Shown here piece by piece: positions 9,527 through 17,719 of a stretch of DNA of 64,000 nucleotides. Each line of letters begins with the position of its first letter. Position 1 is the first letter of the stretch. Origin of the DNA: Caballeronia humi. Its GTDB lineage: Bacteria; Pseudomonadota; Gammaproteobacteria; Burkholderiales; Burkholderiaceae. The position numbers were made by a program, and so were the translations under genes. Where the stretch lies: assembly GCF_001544475.1 (NCBI RefSeq), contig NZ_FCNW02000027.1, forward strand, positions 28,602 through 92,601. The letters are read 5' to 3'. A model generated the notes under the pieces. It saw only the letters and a list, made by a program, of their open reading frames with translations. It was not told where the DNA came from and ran no database searches.

Positions 9527-10185
9527 CGACGGAGTCGCTGACCGTCGATATCGATGGGCACACGCTGCTGCTCTCGGCCGAGCGCGCGGCGTTCGATCCG
9601 CTGCTGGGCGCGCTTTTCATCGCCGACGCGCATTTCGGCAAGGACGCGGTGTTCCGCGCGCGCGGCATTCCGGTGCCGGCCGGATCGACCGGGGAGACGC
9701 TCGCGCGGCTCGACGCGCTGATTTCGACGCATCGGCCGGAGTCGGTCGTGTTTCTCGGCGATCTGCTGCATGCGCGCGAATCTCACGCCGATGAGACGCT
9801 GAATGCTTTGTCCGAATGGCGCGCGCGGCATCGCGAACTGGCGCTGACGCTCGTCGAAGGCAATCACGACAGGCACGCGGGCGCGCTGCCGGATGCGTTC
9901 GGCGTGTCGCTCGTGAAGGAGCCTTACGCGCTCGGACCGTGGGCGCTTTGCCATCATCCGCAAACGGTAGCTGGCGCTTATGCGCTCGCCGGGCACGAGC
10001 ATCCGGTGTATCGGCTGGCGACGCGCGTTGATCGCGTGCGGCTGCCGTGCTTCCGGTTTGGCGCGCGCTCAGGCGTGCTGCCGGCGTTCGGCAGTTTCAC
10101 CGGCGGCTTCGAAGTCAACGAGACGGCGCGCGGCGAAGCGATCTACGTCGTCGCGGGCGAGCGCGTGTTCGGCGTGCGGCCGTGA
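9523..10185 (+). CDS. pdeM: ligase-associated DNA damage response endonuclease PdeM
   Basis: A 220-residue calcineurin-like metallophosphoesterase. All metal motifs are present in order: IADAHFGKDAVFR (D-x-H), FLGDLLHAR (GD), VEGNHDRHAG (GNHD), a histidine in CHHPQ, and AGHEHPV (GHxH). This is the TIGR04123 type, the fourth member of the ligase/helicase/exonuclease cassette; its ATG overlaps the helicase stop by 4 bases. Predicted to hydrolyse phosphodiester bonds in DNA during repair. No terminator is obvious in the 10 bases before the convergent next gene. Confidence 0.9.
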   Translation: MTTESLTVDIDGHTLLLSAERAAFDPLLGALFIADAHFGKDAVFRARGIPVPAGSTGETLARLDALISTHRPESVVFLGDLLHARESHADETLNALSEWRARHRELALTLVEGNHDRHAGALPDAFGVSLVKEPYALGPWALCHHPQTVAGAYALAGHEHPVYRLATRVDRVRLPCFRFGARSGVLPAFGSFTGGFEVNETARGEAIYVVAGERVFGVRP

Positions 10186-10195
10186 TTGCTGCAGT

Positions 10196-10630
10196 TCAGT
10201 GATAAATCGTCTTCGATGACGTGAGCTTCGTCAGCTTGCCGCGCTGGAACTTGTACCAGCCGTCCGTACTTTTGAGCACGGCTTCGTCCGGCTGCCAGTA
10301 CACGCCGACGAGTTTCAGCCGTCGCCCGATTTTCTCGACCACCGGCGGATTCCGGCGAAAGTCGTAAAGCACGAGATCGTCGCCCGTCTCGACGATCATC
10401 CGCGCGACGGTTTCGCGCGGTCCGGAGGTGTCATCGAAATGACGCAGTCGGCTCGCTTTCACTCGATCGAACTCGCGTCCGTCGATCTGCGCGATCTGTG
10501 CGCCATCGTTAGAGACGAACTGCAGCGCTCCACCCGAAGTCGCGATCGGCCCGGCCGCGCTGCTCTGCGCATGCGCCGCACCGCTCAAAATGAGGGCCGC
10601 TAATCCAATCCACCATCGACGACCGGCCAT
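10196..10630 (-). CDS. hypothetical secreted protein
   Basis: A 144-residue protein beginning MAGRRWWIGLAALILSG with a cleavable signal peptide ending near AHAQ. AGAGGCGG upstream supports ATG at 10630 over in-frame starts up to 10744. The mature part is basic and mixed beta (VETGDDLVLYDFRRNPPVV, LKLVGVYWQPDE, GWYKFQRGKLTKL). No catalytic motif or family was recognised. It converges on the pdeM gene with 10 bases between stops and faces an MFS exporter. Confidence 0.65.
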   Translation of the reverse strand: MAGRRWWIGLAALILSGAAHAQSSAAGPIATSGGALQFVSNDGAQIAQIDGREFDRVKASRLRHFDDTSGPRETVARMIVETGDDLVLYDFRRNPPVVEKIGRRLKLVGVYWQPDEAVLKSTDGWYKFQRGKLTKLTSSKTIYH

Positions 10631-10963
10631 AAAACCGCCTCTTTGGGAAAGGACGCCTTCAACCGAAAGACGCGGCATTTCTCCAACACCTTGAATGCGC
10701 AACGTTCCCGGTTTTGTCGTCTCATAATTAAAAGAACCATTCATAGCGGGGGAATCGGCGGAAAGACTTCTGCATCATCCCGGGCTTTCGAGGTGATAAC
10801 GCTTCACGCGAAAGCCGTGCCCAGACCAGATGAATTAGGGTTTTCACCAGCACGCGCTGTGACCCTTCGGTACAATTCAAGCCTTCACTCGCCGCTGACG
10901 CCTGCGTCGTTCAATCCGAAAACGCGCGCCGCAACGAGACTTCCCGCCGCCTCCGCTCCCGCC
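10631..10963. promoter_or_regulatory. divergent intergenic region, 10.6-11.0 kb
   Basis: A 333-base gap between the secreted-protein gene (minus) and the MFS exporter (plus). A TACAAT at 10871-10876 could be a -10 element for the exporter, about 90 bases upstream of its ATG, but no good -35 is spaced correctly. No repeat, RNA or gene was recognised in the remainder. Confidence 0.3.
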
Positions 10964-12136
10964 ATGCCCTTGCCTCTTCTCGCTCTCGCCATTGCCGCGT
11001 TCGGCATCGGCACGACCGAATTCGTCATCATGGGCCTTCTGCCCAACGTCGCCCGCGACCTCGATGTCTCGATTCCCGCCGCCGGCATGCTCGTCTCCGG
11101 CTACGCGCTCGGCGTGACGATCGGCGCGCCGATCCTCGCGATCGTCACCGCAAAAATGCCGCGCAAGAAGGCGCTGATGAGCCTGATCGGCGTGTTCATC
11201 GTCGGTAATCTGCTGTGCGCGATCGCGCCGGGCTACTGGATTTTGATGGGCGCGCGCATCGTGACGGCGTTCTGCCACGGCGCGTTCTTCGGCATCGGCT
11301 CGGTGGTCGCCGCCGATCTCGTCGCGCCGAACCGCCGCGCACAGGCGATCGCGCTGATGTTTACCGGCCTCACGCTCGCGAACGTGCTCGGCGTGCCGCT
11401 CGGCACCGCGCTCGGCCAGGCGGCCGGCTGGCGCGCGACGTTCTGGGTCGTGACGGTGATCGGCCTCGTCGCCGCAGGCGCACTCGCTGTCTGCCTGCCG
11501 AAACATATCGAGATGCGCGAAACCAGCATCCTGCGCGAATTCGACGTGCTCAAGAACCCGCAAGTGCTGATGGTGCTCGGCATCAGCGTGCTGGCGTCGG
11601 CGAGTCTCTTCTCGGTGTTCACCTACATCACGCCGATTCTCGAGGACGTCACCGGTTTCTCGCCGCACGCGGTCACGCTCGTGCTGCTGCTGTTCGGGCT
11701 CGGGCTGACGGTCGGGAGCACGCTCGGCGGCAAGCTCGCCGACTGGAAGGTGCTGCGCTCGCTGCTGTCGTTTTTGCTCGCGATCGTCGTGATCCTCACG
11801 ATCTTTGCCGCGACGATGCATTCGCCGGTCCCCGCGATGGTCACGATTTTCCTGTGGGGCGTGCTCGCGTTCGCGATCGTGCCGCCTCTGCAGATCCTGA
11901 TCGTGAACCGCGCGAGCGATGCGCCGAATCTCGCCTCGACGCTCAATCAGGGCGCGTTCAACCTCGGCAACGCGACGGGCGCTTGGCTCGGCGGGATGGC
12001 GATTGGTGCGGGTGCGCCGCTTACGTCGCTGCCGTGGGTCGGCGTGCTGATGGCGTGTGGAGCGTTCGGGTTGACCCTGCTGTCGGCGTCGATGGAAAGG
12101 CGGTCGCGGCGATCGGCGATTGGGCAGGCGGCTTGA
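10964..12136 (+). CDS. MFS transporter, AraJ/YdhP-like drug:proton antiporter family
   Basis: A 390-residue, 12-helix major facilitator. It starts MPLPLLALAIAAFGIGTTEF, the hallmark N-terminus of the AraJ/YdhP/NepI exporter branch, where GIGTTEFVIMGLLP recurs. The loop 2-3 signature is TAKMPRKKALM and the mid-protein QTG-like stretch FFGIGSVVAADLVAPNRRAQAIA is present. The reading frame extends upstream to 10643, but the ATG at 10964 matches the family start. Export of a sugar, nucleoside or small hydrophobic compound is likely; the substrate is unknown. A second MFS gene follows 118 bases later on the same strand. Confidence 0.88.
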   Translation: MPLPLLALAIAAFGIGTTEFVIMGLLPNVARDLDVSIPAAGMLVSGYALGVTIGAPILAIVTAKMPRKKALMSLIGVFIVGNLLCAIAPGYWILMGARIVTAFCHGAFFGIGSVVAADLVAPNRRAQAIALMFTGLTLANVLGVPLGTALGQAAGWRATFWVVTVIGLVAAGALAVCLPKHIEMRETSILREFDVLKNPQVLMVLGISVLASASLFSVFTYITPILEDVTGFSPHAVTLVLLLFGLGLTVGSTLGGKLADWKVLRSLLSFLLAIVVILTIFAATMHSPVPAMVTIFLWGVLAFAIVPPLQILIVNRASDAPNLASTLNQGAFNLGNATGAWLGGMAIGAGAPLTSLPWVGVLMACGAFGLTLLSASMERRSRRSAIGQAA

Positions 12137-12254
12137 CCTGATCTCGCGCCTCGCGCACCCCGGTCGCGACCACGCGATCGAAAAGGCACAATCACGGCTT
12201 TCCAGCCACACGCGCTGCTGGCGATACGCTCGCCACTAGCACGCGCGTTCTTCG

Positions 12255-13433
12255 ATGAAACGCATTCTCTCGCGTGATTTTCTTGCACTGATATTGAGCG
12301 TAGCGGTGGTCGGGCTCGGCCTCGGCGCGACGCTGCCGCTCACCGCGCTCGCGCTGACGCAAGCCGGCTACGGCACCGACGTCGTCGGCCTGATGACGGC
12401 TATGCAGGCGGGCGGTGGCCTCGCCGTCGTGCCGCTCGCGAGCCGCGTCGCGACGCGGTTCGGCGCGCGGGAGACGATCGTCGGCACGGTGCTCTTGGTC
12501 GCGGGCGCGACGGTATTGATGCAGTTCACCGTCAACCTGTGGCTCTGGGCAGTGCTGCGCTTTCTGTGCGGGGCGGCGCTGATGCTGCTGTTCACGATCG
12601 GCGAAGCATGGGTCACGCAACTCGCCGACGATTCCACGCGGGGACGCGTCGTCGCGATCTACGCGACCAATTTCACGCTGTTCCAGATGGCGGGGCCACT
12701 GCTGGTGAGTTTTATCGGCGACTGGCAGGCAGGGCGCTTTGCTTTATGCGGCGCGATTTTTCTGTTCGCGCTGCCCGCGCTCGCGCTGATCCGCGCCGCG
12801 CCGCCTATGCACGAATCGCACGAATCGCAAGACGCGCCCGCAAACTGGCGGCACGTTCTGCCGCGGATGCCGGCGATCATCGTCGGCACCGGGTTTTTTG
12901 CGCTGTTCGATACGCTCGCGCTCTCGCTGATGCCGCTTTTCGCGATGTCGCACGGGGTATCGCCGGAGGTGGCGGTACTGTTCGCCTCGGCGCTCCTCCT
13001 CGGTGACACGACGATGCAGTTCCCGATCGGCTGGCTCGCCGATCATGTCGGGCGCAGACGCGTGCATATCGGCGCGGCGGTGGTCGTCGTGGCGTTGCTG
13101 CCGCTTTTGCCGTGGGCGGCGGCGCGGCCGTGGGTCTGCTGGCCGTTGCTGTATGTGATCGGTGCGGCGGCGGGGAGCATCTACACGCTGTCGCTGGTCG
13201 CGTGCGGGGAGCGGTTTCGCGGTGCGGCGCTCGTCTCGGCGACGTCGCTCGTCGGCGGATCGTGGAGTATCGCAAGCTTCGGCGGGCCGATGATCGCGGG
13301 CGCGCTGATGCGGCAGAGCGGCCCGAACGCGCTGATCGCGGTGCTGGTGGCGAGCGCCGCTGCGTTTCTGTTCGCGGCGGGGTGGGAAGCGCGCTCGGAG
13401 CGCGCTCGAGACACGGCGGCCCGAATGCGCTGA
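12255..13433 (+). CDS. MFS transporter, YcaD-like
   Basis: A 392-residue, 12-helix major facilitator starting MKRILSRDFLALILSVAVV. Features are GTDVVGLMTAMQAGGG after helix 1, SRVATRFGARETIVG in loop 2-3, EAWVTQLADDSTRGRVVAIYATNF in the middle and GWLADHVGRRRVHIG in the second half, the layout of the YcaD branch. Substrate unknown. The C-terminal 40 or so residues are oddly basic (ARSERARDTAARMR), and the DNA encoding them is the first of a set of ~97-bp repeats that continue past the stop codon, so the original C-terminus may have been altered by the repeat expansion. Confidence 0.85.
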   Translation: MKRILSRDFLALILSVAVVGLGLGATLPLTALALTQAGYGTDVVGLMTAMQAGGGLAVVPLASRVATRFGARETIVGTVLLVAGATVLMQFTVNLWLWAVLRFLCGAALMLLFTIGEAWVTQLADDSTRGRVVAIYATNFTLFQMAGPLLVSFIGDWQAGRFALCGAIFLFALPALALIRAAPPMHESHESQDAPANWRHVLPRMPAIIVGTGFFALFDTLALSLMPLFAMSHGVSPEVAVLFASALLLGDTTMQFPIGWLADHVGRRRVHIGAAVVVVALLPLLPWAAARPWVCWPLLYVIGAAAGSIYTLSLVACGERFRGAALVSATSLVGGSWSIASFGGPMIAGALMRQSGPNALIAVLVASAAAFLFAAGWEARSERARDTAARMR

Positions 13434-13670
13434 TCCCGGGGTGGCGGGATGCATCGCCGCGTATCTGCTCGCGGCAGCGCGGGAATCGCGCGCGGAGCGC
13501 GCGCGAGACAGGGCGGCCCGCATGCGCTGGCCCCGAGGTGGCCGGATGCATCGTCGCGCTTTTGCTCGCGGCGGGCTGAGAATCGCGCTCGGAACGCGCT
13601 TGAGACAGAGCGGAATGCGCTGATCCCGGAAAGCGGGAGCGCCGCCGCGCTTCTGCTCGCGGCGGATCGA
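13312..13670. repeat. degenerate ~97-bp tandem repeats derived from the 3' end of the MFS gene
   Basis: Four imperfect copies can be aligned. The anchor GCGCTG, preceded by CCCGAAC, CCCGAAT, CCCGCAT or CGGAAT, ends at 13334, 13432, 13529 and 13622, giving periods of 98, 97 and 93 bases. Each copy also carries a (G/T)CTCGCGGCGG-like stretch and a GCGCTCGGAGCGCG- or GCGCGCGGAGCGCG-like stretch. The first copy codes for the transporter's last ~40 residues; the others lie in the 350-base gap before fahA and hold no gene. The copies differ in sequence, which indicates an old duplication now decaying. Confidence 0.75.
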
Positions 13671-13784
13671 CGTATGCCCGGCCGCGTTCGGGGCGCGTTG
13701 TAGACATTCAAATGTCGGGCGGTCTAACCCCTTCGGCGGTTCTTGCCGTCCAGCGAGCTCAATCATCCGAGCCGCGCCGACCTC

Positions 13785-15089
13785 TCACTCCGCCGCCGCA
13801 CTCCGCGCCGCCAGAATCTGCCCGGCGCACTGCCCGAAGCCGATCCGATAACCGTCGCCCTGGCACCATCCGGCGAGGGTCAATTCATCGCCGTCTTCGA
13901 TAAACCCGCGCTCGCCGCCCTCGTCCAGGGCAAGCGGCCGCTGTCCGTTCCACGTGCTTTCCAGCAAACTCCCGCAGGAATCCGGCGTCGGACCGCTGAT
14001 CGTGCCCGAGCCCATCAAATCGCCCACGCGCGTGTTGCACCCCGCGACCGTGTGATGCGCGAGCTGCTGCGCCATCGACCAGTACATCAGCTTGAAATTG
14101 GTCCGCGAAATGCGCGTCGCCTTCGACGCCCCTTCCGGCCGCAACGTCACTTCCAGCTCGATATCGAACGCGTGATCGCCGTCGTGGCGCAGGTACGCGA
14201 GCGGCTGCGGTTCCTGCGGCGGCGTCGCGGTGCGAAACGGTTCGAGCGCGTCGAGCGTCACGATCCACGGCGAGATCGTCGTCGCGAAACCCTTTGAATT
14301 GAATGGCCCGAGCGGCACGTATTCCCACTGCTGGATGTCGCGCGCGCTCCAGTCATTGAGCAGAACCATCCCGAAAATATGCTGCTCCGCGTCGTTACAG
14401 GCAATCGGGTCGCCGAGTGCATTCCCCGCGCCGACGATGAACCCCATCTCCAGTTCGATATCCAGCTTGCGGCACGCGCTGAACACCGGCCGCTCGTCGT
14501 TCGGCAGCTTGATCTGGCCGTTCGGACGACGCACCGGCGTACCGCTCACGATCACCGACGACGCCCGCCCGTTGTACCCGATCGGCATCTCCGACCAGTT
14601 CGGCAACAGCGCGTTCTTCGGATCGCGGAACATGCAGCCGACGTTCGTCGCGTGCTCCTTTGACGAATAGAAGTCGGTATAGCCGGGAATCTCGACCGGC
14701 AGATGCAGCGTCGCGTTCGATTGCGGCACGAGCGCGCGCTGGCGCAAGGCGGCATCGTCGCGCAGCGTGGGGTTATCGTGCGCGAGCAGGCCGCTCAGCG
14801 CAATACGCACCTCGCGCCACGCGTCGCGCCCGAGCGCGATGAAGTCGTTTAGACGCGGCTTGCCGAAGACATTGGGCGTTTTCAAGAGCCCGGCCTGCTC
14901 CAGCGCTGCCAGATCGACGATCCATTCGCCGATCGCCACACCCGCGCGCCGCGCCGGGTTCGCGTCGTTGCTGAAGACGCCGAACGGCAGGTTCTGGATC
15001 GGGAAATCGCTCGCCGGGTCGTTGGCGGAATCGATCCAGCTTTTGAGCGACGGGTTCAGGGTCGCCTGGAAGGGTGCGGGCGTGCTCAT
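13785..15089 (-). CDS. fahA: fumarylacetoacetase
   Basis: A 434-residue FAH, the last enzyme of tyrosine/homogentisate breakdown, hydrolysing fumarylacetoacetate to fumarate and acetoacetate in the cytosol. The start MSTPAPFQATLNPSLK follows GGAG. The N-terminal domain (LPFGVFS, residues ~1-120) precedes the catalytic beta fold with DFYSSKEHATNVG (general-base His region), ELEMGFIVG (metal Glu), LLNDWSARDIQQWEYVPLGPF (metal Asp and Lys/Arg region) and GDLMGSGTISGP. Its ATG overlaps the hmgA stop by 4 bases, so the two are one operon. Confidence 0.96.
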   Translation of the reverse strand: MSTPAPFQATLNPSLKSWIDSANDPASDFPIQNLPFGVFSNDANPARRAGVAIGEWIVDLAALEQAGLLKTPNVFGKPRLNDFIALGRDAWREVRIALSGLLAHDNPTLRDDAALRQRALVPQSNATLHLPVEIPGYTDFYSSKEHATNVGCMFRDPKNALLPNWSEMPIGYNGRASSVIVSGTPVRRPNGQIKLPNDERPVFSACRKLDIELEMGFIVGAGNALGDPIACNDAEQHIFGMVLLNDWSARDIQQWEYVPLGPFNSKGFATTISPWIVTLDALEPFRTATPPQEPQPLAYLRHDGDHAFDIELEVTLRPEGASKATRISRTNFKLMYWSMAQQLAHHTVAGCNTRVGDLMGSGTISGPTPDSCGSLLESTWNGQRPLALDEGGERGFIEDGDELTLAGWCQGDGYRIGFGQCAGQILAARSAAAE

Positions 15090-16423
15090 CGTTGCTCCGG
15101 GTTGAAATGTTTGGTGAGGCCTTGCCAGCACTCGTAGTAATGCGCCTGCAATTGCGCGGTTTCGAGCGCGAACTGCGTCGGCTTGATCAGCGCGCGGGTT
15201 TCGAACATGAACGCCATCGTGTCGCCGACCTTCGCCGGCTTCGAGGTATCGCTCGCCGACGCCTTCTCGAACGTCCCGGCATCCGGACCGTGCCCCGACA
15301 TGCAGTTGTGCAGGCTCGATCCGCCCGGCACGAAGCCTTCGGCCTTCGCGTCGTATTCGCCATGCACGAGGCCCATGAACTCGCTCGCGACGTTGCGATG
15401 GAACCAGGGCGGGCGGAACGTGTCCTCGGCGGCGAGCCAGCGCGGCGGGAAGATCACGAAGTCGATCGTATCGACGCCCGGCGTGTCGCTCACCGACTGC
15501 AGCACCAGAAAGATCGACGGATCGGGATGGTCGAAGCTGATCGAGCCGATGGTATTGAAGTGGCGCAGGTCGTACTTGTACGGCGCGTAGTTGCCGTGCC
15601 ACGCGACGACGTCGAGTGGCGAGTGGCCGATGTCCGCGCGCCAGAGCACGCCGTTCATCTTCGCGACGAGTTCGAACGCGCCTTCGCGGTCCTCGTAGGC
15701 AGCTTGCGGCGTGAGGAAATCGCGCGGATTGGCGAGGCCGTTCGAGCCGATCGGGCCGAGATCCGGCAATTGCAGCAGCGCGCCGAAGTTCTCGCAGATA
15801 TAGCCGCGCGCCTGATCGTCCGGCAGCGCGACGGAAAAGCGCACGCCGCGCGGGATCACCGCGATCTCGAACGGCGCGACGTCGAGCTTGCCCATTTCCG
15901 TAGAGATCGAAAGGCGCCCTTCCTGCGGCAGGATCAGCAGTTCACCGTCGGCGCTGTAGAAGTAGCGGTCCTTCATCGAGCGGTTCGCCGCGTACAGGTG
16001 GATCGCGCAGCCCGTCATCGATTCGGCCGCGCCGTTGCCGGCCATCGTCACCCAGCCGTCGACGAAATCGGTCGGCTCGGCGGGCATCGGCAGCGGGTCC
16101 CAGCGGAGCTGGTTCGGCGGCGTCGGCGGGACTTCGGCGAAATTCGCGACGAGTTTCGCGCGCGAGGCGTCGCCGGTCACCTGCGTGAACGGCATGTGGA
16201 CAGCCGCCGGACGAATCCGATACAGCCACGAGCGCCGGTTATGCGCGCGCGGCGCGGTGAACGCCGTGCCGGACAACTGCTCGGCGTAGAGGCCGTAAGG
16301 CGCGCGCTGCGGCGAGTTGCGGCCAATCGGCAGCGCGCCCGGAAGCGCCTCGGTGGCGAAGTCGTTGGCGAAGCCGGACTGATAATGAAGGCTCGTGTCC
16401 GTATGGGTCTCGAACGTCGGCAT
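15086..16423 (-). CDS. hmgA: homogentisate 1,2-dioxygenase
   Basis: A 445-residue homogentisate dioxygenase, which opens the ring of homogentisate to maleylacetoacetate using Fe(II). The N-terminus has YQSGFANDFATEALPGALPIGRN, very typical of the family, and RIRPAAVHMPF. Iron-ligand regions are seen in the C-terminal cupin: PPRWLAAEDTFRPPWFHRN with EFMGLVHGEYDAK, and SLHNCMSGHGPD. AAGGAAA precedes the ATG. It is the first gene of the hmgA-fahA operon; a maleylacetoacetate isomerase gene is not beside it. Confidence 0.97.
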   Translation of the reverse strand: MPTFETHTDTSLHYQSGFANDFATEALPGALPIGRNSPQRAPYGLYAEQLSGTAFTAPRAHNRRSWLYRIRPAAVHMPFTQVTGDASRAKLVANFAEVPPTPPNQLRWDPLPMPAEPTDFVDGWVTMAGNGAAESMTGCAIHLYAANRSMKDRYFYSADGELLILPQEGRLSISTEMGKLDVAPFEIAVIPRGVRFSVALPDDQARGYICENFGALLQLPDLGPIGSNGLANPRDFLTPQAAYEDREGAFELVAKMNGVLWRADIGHSPLDVVAWHGNYAPYKYDLRHFNTIGSISFDHPDPSIFLVLQSVSDTPGVDTIDFVIFPPRWLAAEDTFRPPWFHRNVASEFMGLVHGEYDAKAEGFVPGGSSLHNCMSGHGPDAGTFEKASASDTSKPAKVGDTMAFMFETRALIKPTQFALETAQLQAHYYECWQGLTKHFNPEQR

Positions 16424-16490
16424 GATGTATTTCCTTCGAGTGAATTCGCGGTCGTCGCGCGGCGGCGCTTTTCGAGATACGCGACAAGAT

Positions 16491-16523
16491 TTACGAATAG
16501 TAAAACCAATTACGATTAGTTAA
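16491..16523. promoter_or_regulatory. candidate operator repeats upstream of hmgA
   Basis: In the gap between hmgA and the divergent EAL gene, TTAC-GAATA-GTAA (16491-16503, perfect 4-bp arms) is followed 19 bases on by the similar TTAC-GATTA-GTTAA (16510-16523). The repeats are in the only AT-rich part of the gap and about 70 to 100 bases upstream of the hmgA start. They resemble paired sites for a repressor or activator; which regulator is unknown. Confidence 0.4.
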
Positions 16524-16654
16524 ATCGTTGTAAACCCTAGGATGTGTATCGACGAGGCATATCAATATGTGAATATTGTGCAAAGCGCGGGATCGCGCGC
16601 TGCTACCATCGACGCATGCCGCATCGCGCCAAGCCCCCACGAGCCTTCTAATCC

Positions 16655-17476
16655 ATGATTGCGCCGACTGTCCCCGACCTCGTCTCGAAAGCCGCCGAGC
16701 ATCCGTTCCTCGGCGCGCACATCGCCCTGGGCGACGGCGAGCACGAGGGCACGGCGCTCGCGAAGTTCCACGGCGTCACGCTCGGGAGCGCCTACGAACC
16801 GATCTTCGACGTCGGCACGCACAGCTTTCCTCAGACGCTCACGGCGTCACCGGAAAGCGCCGAGCGTTTCGGCGACGAACTCGGCGTGCAGGCGCTGACG
16901 CTCCTGACCGACGGTCCGTCCTACGACCCCTTCGCGCAGATGAACGACGACCGCCAGCTTGTCGAGCTGGACCGGCTGTCGCGGGCGCTGCATGCGTTCA
17001 ATTTTTTCGGAGCGCAGCGGCCGGGGCTGTTGTTTCTGCGGGTTCACGAGCGGCTGCTCAAAAGCGTGAAGTACGACCACGGACGGCATTTTTCATCGGT
17101 GCTGATCGACTTTGGGCTGAATCCGTCGCGGATCGTGATCGAGTTGCCCGCAGCGGCGGTCGCGCATAAGACTTTTCTCGGCTATCTGACGAAGAGCTAT
17201 CAGCACTATGGCTTCAAGGTCGCGGGCAACCTGCCGAACGCAGGACAGATCATGTCGGTCTCGGAGATGGCGCGGCTCGATTTCATCAAGATGGATGCGG
17301 GCGCCGCGCTGCGCGATTCGGTCGTGAAGCATCTCGTCGGCTATGCGAACCGGCTCAGAATTCCCCTCATCTTCGACCACGTCACCGACGAAGCGCAGTT
17401 CGACGCGCTCCAGCAGTTCGACGTGCGCTTCGTGCAAGGCCCGGTGTTCGACGCGCATCCGGTCAATTCGCGCTGA
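16655..17476 (+). CDS. degenerate EAL-domain protein, probably lacking phosphodiesterase activity
   Basis: A 273-residue protein with the outline of an EAL fold but without its catalytic residues. SAYEPIFDV (~45-53) stands where YQPIVD and then EALxR would be; no EAL follows. LLFLRVHERLL replaces LxxNVSxxxL, VIELPAAAV replaces LELTES, FKVAGNLPNAGQ replaces the DDFGTG loop, LDFIKMDAG keeps the late DxxKxD strand, and IPLIFDHVTDE replaces IAEGVE; only the final QG of QGY-like RFVQGPVF is kept. EAL enzymes degrade cyclic di-GMP; a protein like this more likely binds a ligand or partner. It is divergent from hmgA. Confidence 0.75.
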   Translation: MIAPTVPDLVSKAAEHPFLGAHIALGDGEHEGTALAKFHGVTLGSAYEPIFDVGTHSFPQTLTASPESAERFGDELGVQALTLLTDGPSYDPFAQMNDDRQLVELDRLSRALHAFNFFGAQRPGLLFLRVHERLLKSVKYDHGRHFSSVLIDFGLNPSRIVIELPAAAVAHKTFLGYLTKSYQHYGFKVAGNLPNAGQIMSVSEMARLDFIKMDAGAALRDSVVKHLVGYANRLRIPLIFDHVTDEAQFDALQQFDVRFVQGPVFDAHPVNSR

Positions 17477-17586
17477 CATTGTCGTTGTGCGCTGCAGCGT
17501 CGACCACTTTCCTTTCCATCAAGCCATAACGTTCCTTCAGCGCGATTCCCTGCCGCATCGCAGCGTATAAGCCGCTGTCACGCGCC

Positions 17587-17642
17587 TTGACTTTCCACGA
17601 TCCGGATACGATCATTCGCTCACAACGAGAGCAATTGATCGC
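17587..17642 (+). promoter_or_regulatory. dalD promoter with polyol-regulon operator
   Basis: A -35 TTGACT (17587-17592), a 17-base spacer and GATCAT (17610-17615) form a promoter about 105 bases upstream of dalD. The region 17609-17642 matches, at 29 of 34 positions, the segment in the same place in front of smoS (30382-30415 on the opposite strand): CGATCATTCG, then GAGAGCAATTG, then TCGC. The shared block overlaps the -10 and the expected transcription start, as expected of a repressor or regulator site. The SorC-type regulator encoded downstream of xylB is the obvious candidate. Confidence 0.7.
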
Positions 17643-17719
17643 GGCTGACACTAATGGCCGCGTCGACGCAAAAACAGCGGACGTCATCGAGCGCACGCTT
17701 CCATTCAGAGGACGACAAC

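Noticed and set aside
10643..10963. 107-codon upstream extension of the first MFS exporter
   Set aside because: The extension is basic and unlike the family; the usual start MPLPLLALAIAAFGIG is at 10964.
13312..13670. CRISPR array
   Set aside because: The units vary too much, there are no identical repeats with unique spacers, and they derive from a coding sequence.
17463..17615. 50-codon minus-strand frame beginning MIVSGSWKVKARDSG
   Set aside because: It looks somewhat protein-like, but its ATG falls on the dalD -10 element, it lacks a ribosome site and overlaps the 3' end of the EAL gene.
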